The notes below the pieces were generated by a model. The model made no database searches, was not told the DNA's origin, and was given only the letters and a program-made list of their open reading frames with translations. A stretch of 64,000 nt of DNA from Golubevia sp. BC0850 (Eukaryota > Basidiomycota > Exobasidiomycetes > Golubeviales > Golubeviaceae), in NCBI GenBank assembly GCA_012976225.1, contig JAAVVG010000003.1, positions 372,001-436,000 on the forward strand, read 5' to 3'. Position 1 is the stretch's first letter, and each line of letters begins with the position of its first letter. Positions 55,808 through 64,000 of this stretch are shown piece after piece. The position numbers and the translations under genes are program-made.

Positions 55808-57877
55808 TTAAACTGCCGCCTTAACTCTCCCTTCGAGAATGTCCAAAGCTTCTCTCAGCTGTTTTCTAGCTGTGTCAAGATCGTCGTAATCCAAGGCGCT
55901 AGCAGCCCATTTGCATAGCTTTTGAGCTTTCGCTTGATCTTTAGGTTCTAATGAATCCGGGAATGTGGACTCGTCAACTTGAGGTCGGGGAGGTGGTGGT
56001 GGAAGAGTTGACGAGGGATTTGGGAGTGGAGCAACAGCAGGAGCTGAAGGTAGCTTAGGAGGATGAGATAGAGTTTGCTGGCTTTGAGGTGGAGGAAGAG
56101 GAGGAGCAGAAGGGTTTGGAGAAGTTGGTAGCGTGGGATGAGAAGGAGCAGTTGGACCTGGAGAATGACTACGTTGACCTAAGAAAGCGGAAGGAGGACC
56201 TGGAGGAAGTGGAAGTCCGTCTCTTGGAGGTGGAGTGGGAAGAGGTCTACCACCAGGGCTGACAGTTCCTGAAGATCCAGATGGGAAACCTAAGAATGCA
56301 GATCCAGAAGTTGGAAGACCGTTTGGCAGTTGATTCGAGTCGTTGAGGTTCGGCGATAGAGCACCTGGAGGAGGAGATACTGTTGAATGGAAGTTTGAAT
56401 CTCTCCTGTTCAACCACATGTCTGAAGAACTGGCATCGACGCTCCTCCTCTGTTCCTCTCCTAATCCAGCTCCGACTAGACCAATCCAAGCTGCAGATGT
56501 ATCTTCCGTCGGCGGAGGATTGAAGATGTTCTCCTGGTTATCCGCTTCAGTAGGAATGGAGCTCGAAGAACCCGTTCTGATTGGTTTCGAAAAATTCGGA
56601 GAAGTTGCTGAGAGTCCTTGACGACCATCAACGCTGAGACGAGCTTTGGCTCTAGCGCTGACCGACCTAGACATTCCTGGGAATTCGTTTGACTCTTCTT
56701 CGAACTTCGAAGGGCTGACTGCAGTCGGGAAACCTCCGTTCACTTCGTTTGAGGGGGTGGAAGGACGTGCTGAGATTGGAGAGAGTCCACCCGTCGTTGG
56801 AGGAGGAGGAAGAGGTGAGGAAGCGGAAGCATCATCGCCCATGAGCTTAGCCATCTCTCGAGCTACGTAGGCATCATCTTCTTTGGTTGAGGGTAGAGAT
56901 AGTTCAGGGTTTCCGGGATCTCTTGAATTGATTTCTTCTGGATCGAGTCCTCCCGCAGGTCCTGGGACTGGCTGTCTACCTTCTCTGAAAGCTTTGGCGA
57001 TATCTGCGGCCTTCCACTTTGAGTACTTGATCTTCTCTAAAATCTGAAAAGGGTAGGGGGAATGAGGAAGAGAGGGTGGAGTCAGAAGCTACATGCGAGG
57101 AAGAATGATGGAGCGCAGCGTTTGGGTCTCACCTCTGGATCTGGATCTCCAAACACTTTGAGTAGCTCCAGAAAGTTGGAAGCCGCTAGGAACTTTCTTG
57201 CAGTGGCTCTGGAAGTTGAAAGGAAATGACACGATGAGCTGAGAGGCTGTTGGGAATGAGACGTGGAAGATGCACTCACCTGCTTGCCTTTCCAGATCGA
57301 TCTTCATTGTCAGCTCCTACAAAGACCTTGAGAGCAAAGTTCTCAATATAGGCTGAACCAGCAGAATCATCCACTACAGCATCGTTGCTAGCTAGAGCCT
57401 TCTTTTGCTAGTGTACCGAGGGAGACAAGAGGAGAAGCTGATTAGGATGATGCCTCTCCATTGCCCATTCCTGCAAACCCTATCGAATACAGCAGCTCCC
57501 TGAATGACTCCTACCCCATTGCCTCATTCACTAGAACTCACGCTCTCTAGATCGTCCATCAAATCCATTAAGAAGAGGTTAGCTTCTTTATCGTCGATCT
57601 TCGCTGAGATACCCTGCCTTGCTGCATAGTAGCTGCCTGCAAAAATCCGAATTGAATGAGAGATGAGATAAATTGAATCAGATACCGCTTGCTAATTCAT
57701 CTGCTATTCTTGAGCGACGTCCAAGGGCTATCGAGCATGCTCGATCAACACCAAGTCATGTTGAGCTCTCCTAAAAGACTTACACCAATAGGCCATCGCC
57801 GGGTCGGCAGTTCTGAGCTCATTACCTCTCTGTACGAATGGAGTTAAGGCTTTCAGTTGCTCTGGAGGTGTTCTCAT
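55808..57877 (-). CDS. VTA1: Vacuolar sorting protein VTA1/LIP5
   Basis: Vta1 binds and activates the Vps4 ATPase that recycles ESCRT-III on endosomes. The start MRTPPEQLKALTPFVQRGNE and ELRTADPAMAYW...SYYAARQGISAK match the N-terminal tandem MIT-like domain, with further exons encoding EANLFLMDLMDDLES, NFALKVFVGADNEDRSGKAS, FLAASNFLELLKVFG and KIKYSKWKAADIAKAFREGR. A long Pro/Ser-rich linker follows. The C-terminal domain, which dimerises and contacts Vps4, reads QAKAQKLCKWAASALDYDDL followed by DTARKQLREALDILEGRVKAAV. About six exons. The ATG at 57877 is in a good context. The gene is divergent from the U1-type zinc-finger gene, with about 110 bases between starts. Confidence 0.93.
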
Positions 57878-57985
57878 CTTGATGTTATGTTTCAAGACAA
57901 GGGTCTGAGTTGGAAGGAGACGAGATGCTCTGAAAGAAACATCTTCCTTTACAAGACCAACAACACGTCAAGTCAACTTCACAGG

Positions 57986-59400
57986 ATGTCAGAGTATTGG
58001 GTATCAAGGAAAACTTGGACTTGCAAGTACTGCAATTTAACTATCAACGACGATGTTCCATCCAGGTTACAGCACGAGAACGGTATGAGGCATAAGGGAA
58101 ATGTAGAGAGAGCTCTCAAAGACGTCTACAGAAAGAGCGAGAATGATAGGAGGGAGAAGAGGAATTTGGAGATCGAAATGAAGAAGATCAACAGGGTGAG
58201 TCTAAGTAGAACATGAAACAGACAGAGAGAGATTCGGGCTGCTGCTACTGAGGAAACAGCAGGAGGTCGAGGAGGTCGACTTGTCACTTTAGGATTGACC
58301 AGGACATCACATGTTCAATTGAATCAACCAAGTGACTAGTTGAAGCTTACTCACTTGTAGTCTGGGAATGAATCGAAAGAAAGGAGCAACTTCTTCCCAA
58401 TCCTTCTGCAGCTGAGTTTTCCCTTCCGCCTCTTCCTTTGTCTCATTGCTGACTCTTCCTTTCTTCTGTCTTTCTCCTCTTCTCTCCCATCATTTTCTTC
58501 CCTTTTCAGGCAGCAGAAGCAAGCTACGCAGCAGATCTCGCTGGTCAGCAAGTCTCGACCTCAGCAGAACCATCTTCATCCAATGATGAATCCAAAGATC
58601 CAGGACCTCCTCCTCCGCCTCCTCCTTCTTCAGACAATAAAGACATCAAGAAACCAAAACCCAAAGATCCTTACTTCAACTACACAACAGCAGAATCTCT
58701 CGGTTACTCAGAAGATCCAGAAGTCATTCGTCAAAACGAAGAAGCTGAACAGAGGAAGCAGGAAGGATTCGCAGGTGAATGGGAAGAAGTTGCCCCAGCT
58801 CGAAGTTCAACCTCAGTTACTTCAAATGATAACGAGAATCGAAAGGTCTCAACAGCAGCGCAGCAACTGGCTCAAGCGTTACCTCCCTCGGAACGTCAAA
58901 AAGCCAGAGAGTTCAAAGTTCGAGAGAAAGCTTTCGAAAGAGATGGAGATGAAGATGATGGATTAGGAGAGATCAAAGTTAGGAAAAGGATCAAGATTGA
59001 AAGTAATGATGAGATGATTAGGAGGGAGGAAGAGAATAGGAAACGAATGTTACCTCAGTGGACGAGTATGAGACTTCAAGTGAGGAATGAGAATGAGGCT
59101 AGTGGGAGTGGAACTCAAAATCAGACCCCAGGACCTACTGAAACTTCTAATGGCGAAGCTTCGGGGTCTGGAAGGGTAAAAGAGGAGCTGAAGGTGGAAG
59201 AGGGAGAAGATCCTTCGACAGCAGAGGCTACCTCTGCCCCTGCTATTGAAGTCAAGAAGGAAGAGGGCTCTCCGGCCGCAGACAGTCAAGAGAATGGAGC
59301 TGGAACAGGGGACGGAGGTGGTAGCTCGGAAGGAGGTGGGATGTTCAAGAAGAGGAGACCGCGAGCGGGGGCAACAAAGAAGGTCAGGGCTCTGGCTTAA
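57986..59400 (+). CDS. U1-type zinc-finger protein, WBP4-like
   Basis: Two exons (57986-58195, 58510-59400) join exactly to 366 residues. The start MSEYWVSRKTWTCKYCNLTI is followed by a U1/matrin-type C2H2 zinc finger (CKYC...QHENGMRHKGNVE), then a helix and a coiled region (KSENDRREKRNLEIEMKKIN). Downstream are a Pro-rich stretch, YFNYTTAESLGYSEDPEVIR, GFAGEWEEVAPARSSTSVTS, KVREKAFERDGDEDD and a basic end KKRRPRAGATKKVRALA. The zinc finger plus this layout matches WBP4/FBP21-type spliceosomal proteins, although no WW domain is visible, so a splicing role in the nucleus is inferred. The C-terminal third is acidic and low in complexity. The intron is 314 bases. Confidence 0.75.
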
Positions 59401-59522
59401 GTGAAGCCTAGAAAGGCAGTGATACACCTGTACTTGTAGATAATTGCAATGGGTTTCAACTTTCGATAGCATACCTTCCCCTTTTCTACGTATGAATTCG
59501 AGTGGTGATAAGTGAGAGAGCG

Positions 59523-59530
59523 TGACGTGG
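59523..59530 (+). promoter_or_regulatory. UPRE-like octamer TGACGTGG, copy 1
   Basis: Exact TGACGTGG, 313 bases upstream of the KAR2 ATG. This is the core of the unfolded-protein response element bound by XBP1/ATF6 in animals; fungal Hac1-type bZIPs bind related sequences. Confidence 0.55.
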
Positions 59531-59628
59531 AGGCCCTTTCAAAAAGGAACCTCTCTTTGAAGGACAACACTGGAATCATAGGGTGATTCATGAAAATGAA
59601 GTTCAACAACTTTTTAGAAGGTAGTTAG

Positions 59629-59636
59629 TGACGTGG
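59629..59636 (+). promoter_or_regulatory. UPRE-like octamer TGACGTGG, copy 2
   Basis: Second exact TGACGTGG in the same orientation, 207 bases upstream of the KAR2 ATG and 106 bases from copy 1. I noticed no further copy elsewhere in the window. Confidence 0.6.
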
Positions 59637-59842
59637 AATGGAATCGGAAGTGAGTGGCAAAATTGGGTCCTGCTTCGCTGGCAAAGCGGGCGCTTGCTGG
59701 TCGCTCTCGCAGGAGGAAGCTTTAAAGTGCCACCTCATCAGAATCTTTCATTCCTCCAACCCTACCCATCTACCATTCCTCAAGAGTAGATTAACGAAAC
59801 GACAACTTTAACCAACTCTCAACCTCAATTCATATCAAGTCA

Positions 59843-62584
59843 ATGGCTTTCGCAAAGTCATCGAGAACTACGTTATTCTCGATTCTATTCGCCTTCCTGG
59901 CACTCTTTGCCATCTCCTCTTCTCTTTCCTCCAACCCTTTCAGCGCTGTAGCTCAAGAGGATAAGAAATCAGAATATGGAACTGTTATTGGAATCGATTT
60001 GGGTACCACTTACTCTTGTGTAGGTGTTCAACGTCAAGGTAGAGTCGAAATCATCACAAACGACCAAGGAAACAGAATCACTCCCTCATACGTAGCTTTC
60101 ACCTCTGATGATGAGAGACTAGTAGGAGACGCCGCCAAGAATCAAGCAGCCAGTAACCCAGAGAACACCATGTGAGTCATTCTGTCTTTTGCAGCTAAGC
60201 GTGGGGTGTGGGAAAGAGGTTTGGGGAGCTGGTGGGGGAAAAGGGAGAAGCTTCGCGAAGGTGCTGTTACTGCCAGCTCATTAGCTCTAATCTCTGCTCC
60301 TAGAGATTTGATTTGCAGCTTCATACTGTAATCTCTAACACTCTATCCCTTCCCCAAAACTCCACAGCTTCGACGCTAAGCGTCTTATCGGACGTAAGTG
60401 GAATGACGCTGATGTCAAGAAGGACAAGAAGCAATTCCCATTCGATGTGAGTACTTTCTCCTCTTCTTCTCCTTTGCTTCGGTTTACCTTGCCTTTGAAT
60501 CGAAAATATTCAATCAAGCTGATTTTCTGCCTCTTTGCTGTCCCTTTGGTGCCTATATTCAGCTCGTTGAGAAGGCAGGTAAAGCTGCCATCAAGGTCAA
60601 CGTTCGTGGTAAGGAAAAGATCTTCACCCCTGAAGAAGTGTCTGCCATGGTTCTCCAGAAGATGAAAGAAACTGCCGAGGCTTATCTCGGACACAAGGTA
60701 ACCCACGCTGTTGTCACTGTTCCAGCCTACTTGTGAGTTGTATCTTCTTCCCTTCCCTTTCTTCGAGATCCCACTCGAGGCAAGGCAGCAGGCAGCCCTT
60801 ATTCTGACCTTCCTCATTTTCCGCCCCTCTATCGATTTTCCTTTCTCCAGCAACGATGCTCAACGTCAAGCCACCAAGGACTCAGGTACTATCGCTGGTC
60901 TCACAGTTCTACGTATCGTTAACGAGCCAACTGCCGCTGCCATTGCTTATGGACTTGACAAGAAGGGCGGAGAGGCTCAAATCATCGTCTACGATCTTGG
61001 TGGAGGTACTTTTGACGTCTCTCTTCTATCTATCGAAGAAGGTGTCTTTGAAGTCTTAGCCACTGCCGGAGACACTCATTTGGGAGGAGAAGACTTCGAC
61101 AACAGAGTCTCTGATTACATCCTCAAGCAATTCCAAAAGAAGGAAGGACTAGATGCTTCCAAGAACAAGCGTTCTGTTGGAAAGCTAAGACGTGAAGTCG
61201 AACAAGCCAAGCGTATCCTTTCTTCTCAAATGTCTACCAAGATCGAAATCGAATCTTTCTTCGACGGAAAGGATCTTTCTGAGACCTTGACCAGAGCTAA
61301 GTTCGAGGAATTGAACTTGGATCTATTCAAGAGAACCATGAAGCCAGTGGCTCAAGTGCTAAAGGATGCCGGAGTCAAGAAGGAAGATATCGATGATGTC
61401 GTTCTAGTCGGAGGTTCTACCAGAATTCCAAAGGTTCAAGAACTCCTCAAGGAATACTTTGATGGAAAGGAGCCATCTAAGGGAATCAACCCTGATGAAG
61501 CTGTCGCTTGGGGAGCCGCTGTTCAAGGAGGAGTTCTCTCTGGAGAAGAAGGTCTTCAAGATGTTGTCCTTATCGATGTCAACCCTCTAACTCTCGGGAT
61601 TGAGGTGAGTAGTCGAGGAACCAGACTTTCAAGGTGCACATCAATTTACTGATCCATGTTCTCGTTATTCTATCTTCAACAGACCACTGGTGGTGTCATG
61701 ACCAAGCTAATTCCACGTAACACTGTCGTCCCAACCAAGAAATCTCAAATCTTCTCTACTGCCGCTGACAACCAAAACGTCGTGCTCATTCAAGTTTTCG
61801 AAGGAGAACGTTCAATGACCAAGGACAACAACCAGCTCGGAAAGGTGAGTTGAATCGAGAGGCGTTGGTATGGTTGAGGGCGACTCGCTCAGTGCAACTG
61901 ACCTCTACCTTCCATCTTACCTTCTCTGCTTTCTTAGTTCGAGCTCACCAACATTCCACCAGCTCCTCGTGGAGTTCCTCAGATCGAAGTCACCTTCGAA
62001 GTTGATGCCAATGGTATCATGAAGGTCTCCGCTGCTGACAAGGGAACTGGAAAGAGTGAATCGATCACCATCACCAACGACAAGGGTCGTTTGACTCCAG
62101 AAGAGATTGAGAGGTGAGTTGAAGCTTTAGTTTAAAGACTAGGGTCTGGAATATCGCCGGGCCATAGAAGAGCAGAAGGAAAGGAAGCACGTCACTCACT
62201 CCACTTCTTATCCCCTCCCTCACCTCTTTTCTTGTTCCTATCAGGATGTTGGCAGAGGCAGAAGAATTCGCCGAGCAGGACGAATCGCTACGTAAGCGTA
62301 TCGAATCTCTTAACGGACTGCAGAACTTCATCGCCACTATGAGATCTCAGCTCTCCGACAAGGAAGGACTTGGAGCCAAACTCGACTCAGATGACAAGGA
62401 CACCATCAAGACAGCTCTCAAGGACGCTGAAGAATGGCTACAAGAGAACTCAGAGGCTGAAGCTTCAGATATCGATGAACAGCTTGAGTCTCTACAATCC
62501 ACTGTAGCTCCAATCACAAGCAAGGTCTACGCAGCTGGAGGAGACGATGACTCCACTCACTACGGACATGGAGATGAATTGTAA
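59843..62584 (+). CDS. KAR2: ER Hsp70 chaperone BiP/Kar2
   Basis: Seven exons. BiP folds proteins in the ER lumen, drives translocation and senses unfolded protein. The N-terminus ([20 protein letters not shown] and on to about residue 36) is a signal peptide. The ATPase domain carries [97 protein letters not shown] and [20 protein letters not shown]. The substrate domain starts [20 protein letters not shown] and includes [20 protein letters not shown]. The last residues read THYGHGDEL, so the retrieval signal is GDEL instead of HDEL or KDEL. Length and exon joins are all consistent. Two UPRE-like octamers sit upstream. Confidence 0.97.
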
Positions 62585-63083
62585 TCTTCTGAAGCATACC
62601 AATTCCATTCTCGAACTCCCCCAAAATCTTTTTAATAAATCAACAATCCAATTCTCTCATATAATTCCAATCTGTTTTCTCTCTCTCTCGCGCAAAGCCT
62701 CTCTCTGGGATCTCTCACTTAGTTTTTCTTTTTTTACTTTTTTTGAGCTTAGAGTTCGAAGTTATATCTTACCTGATGTTAGGTACAACAAAGTGGGAAC
62801 AACCTTCTTAGATCCCCTTTTGAAATGAAAACGATATCGAAACTGTCTTCCAACAGCTGGATGAGAGTGCTGGTGTTTACGCTTTGGAAAGTCGCAGTAG
62901 CACAAACCCTTCCAATTCCATTTTGACAATTCGATCTGTTAATGTTCACCGCACAAAAAAAAGAATGAGCATTTGCGGCACTTCTCGACTCATCTCAACC
63001 AACTTCTATGCTGATCGATTTCTGATGGTCTCTTTCTGAGACGATTGATAAACCTCAATACAAGTAACACCGATTTTTTCCTC
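62585..63083. other. Convergent intergenic region
   Basis: 3' ends of KAR2 (+) and the deacetylase gene (-). It has T-rich and CT-rich tracts around 62680-62750 and nothing else notable. Confidence 0.5.
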
Positions 63084-64000
63084 TCAAGCATTCCCAGGAG
63101 GAGGAAAATTCTTTCTCCAATGATCAGCGATTTCCTCTCTAGTAGCTACCCAAACTCCTTCCTTCCCTCGAATATGATCCAAGAACCTTTCCAATCCTTG
63201 AAACCTTCCAGGTCTTCCCACGACTCTGCAATGTAAACCAATAGACATCATTTTCGGAGCACCTCTTTGACCTTCTTCCAATAAAGTATCGAAAGCATCT
63301 CTAAGATATTCGAAAAAGGCATTGGAATTGAAGAATCCAGGACTTTGAGCGAATTTCATGTCATTGTTATCTAGAGTGTAAGGGATTATTAGAAGTGGTG
63401 AAGTTGAAACCTTTGGAGATGGAGAATTGACGTAGTAGGGTAAATCTTCGTCGTCTTGGAAAGAGAAGAGAAAAGAAGGAGACTTGATAAGGACGAAGGG
63501 TATAATTCTGGACACCTCAAGTTCCATGCTTTCACTCACAAGCATCAGAATCATAAAGATCTTTCCCAAATCCCATTTGATGATAAACTTCATAAACCAA
63601 TCTTCTAGTTTGTAAACTCATTCTACCAGTATACCAACCTTTTGGAAATTTTTTACCATTTTGACTATTTTTCATTAAAACCTCTATTGTTTTCTTAATA
63701 TGATCTCTTTCTTCATCTTCATTTACAGTAGAATAATCAATCCACTTATAACTATGACTTGCGATTTCACAGTTAGCTTTCTCCATTTCAGAAACCACTT
63801 GAGGGTTTTTTTCCACAGCAGATCCAATAGCCCAAGAAGTGAATCTCAAACCTCTTCTTTTGAAAAGATCCAAAATTCTATAGAAACCTCTGTGAGAACC
63901 AAATTCGTAGGCTGATTCAATTCCTAGGTTACGAGAGTTTTGACGAGGTTGAATTACTGTTGCTGAAGCTCCTCCTTCTGTTAGAAAGGCTTCTGGATGA
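63084..64000 (-). CDS. PuuE-like polysaccharide deacetylase-family hydrolase, 5' end outside window
   Basis: The reverse-strand frame is open from the right edge: HPEAFLTEGGASATVIQPRQ, then RNLGIESAYEFGSHRGFYRI, LDLFKRRGLRFTSWAIGSAV, CEIASHSYKWIDYST, KKFPKGWYTGRMS, LVYEVYHQMGFGKDLYDSDA. After an intron with acceptor TTTCCAAG, exon 2 gives YDDEDLPYYVNSPSP, LLIIPYTLDNNDMKF and MMSIGLHCRVVGRPGRFQGL, ending PPPGNA at 63084. The ESAYEFGSR-like motif, HSYKWIDY and LHCRVVGRPGR match the PuuE/allantoinase group of the NodB polysaccharide-deacetylase superfamily, which opens allantoin or a similar cyclic amide. The N-terminal metal site lies beyond the window, so a chitin-deacetylase-like substrate cannot be excluded. 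Confidence 0.8.

Larger units (their letters stand above)
59401..59842. other. KAR2 promoter region
   Basis: Short 442-base region holding the 3' flank of the U1-type zinc-finger gene and the KAR2 promoter. Two exact TGACGTGG octamers are listed separately. The leader close to KAR2 is pyrimidine-rich. Confidence 0.6.

Noticed and set aside
60335-60853. 172-codon reverse frame over KAR2
   Set aside because: Antisense to well-conserved KAR2 exons and introns.

Overview
The window is nuclear DNA from a fungus, most likely a basidiomycete. Almost every gene is split by short introns with GTGAGT-type donors. The set includes a DUF6534-type membrane protein and a DUF7923-type CCCH protein, both typical of Basidiomycota, and fungal housekeeping genes (trifunctional HIS4, KAR2/BiP, NMD3, PHO84, BIO2, FAD1, GSH1, LSC1, VTA1). 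Donor style and the gene set hint at Pucciniomycotina, but I cannot fix the lineage. I see no transposon, virus-like element, CRISPR array, tRNA or rRNA. Exon coordinates were joined by eye using GT/AG sites and reading-frame continuity.

Left third (1-25 kb): the tail of an MFS transporter; a spliced CCCH zinc-finger protein; a large CaMKK/Ssp1-like kinase (reverse); an NTF2-like protein head-to-head with the ribosome-export adaptor NMD3; a secreted alpha/beta hydrolase (reverse); about 2 kb without a firm gene; a decayed F-box gene; a PAF-acetylhydrolase-like lipase; a short Zn2Cys6 regulator; a conserved GHIFFFYRPK-motif protein (reverse); and a cysteine-rich single-pass membrane protein.

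Middle (25-48 kb): HIS4, PHO84, BIO2 and FAD1, all on the reverse strand, with a 2.6-kb gene-free stretch upstream of PHO84. Next come two back-to-back decayed F-box loci, a MAPEG protein, a DUF6534 membrane protein and glutamate-cysteine ligase (GSH1).

Right third (49-64 kb): a small NTF2/SnoaL-like protein, an SDR oxidoreductase divergent from LSC1 (succinyl-CoA ligase alpha), a cysteine-rich putative GPI protein, VTA1, a U1-type zinc-finger splicing-type protein, KAR2/BiP, and the 3' part of a PuuE-like polysaccharide deacetylase that runs off the edge.

The genes are mostly unrelated housekeeping neighbours, not a pathway cluster. The most notable signals are regulatory: two exact TGACGTGG elements upstream of KAR2, TGACTCA close to the HIS4 start, TTAGTAA close to the GSH1 start, and CACGTT-type sites upstream of PHO84. 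Other points of interest are an unusual GDEL C-terminus on KAR2, repeated decay of F-box genes beside intact genes, and several unnamed membrane or cysteine-rich proteins. I found no clear evidence for a wholly new multi-gene system.
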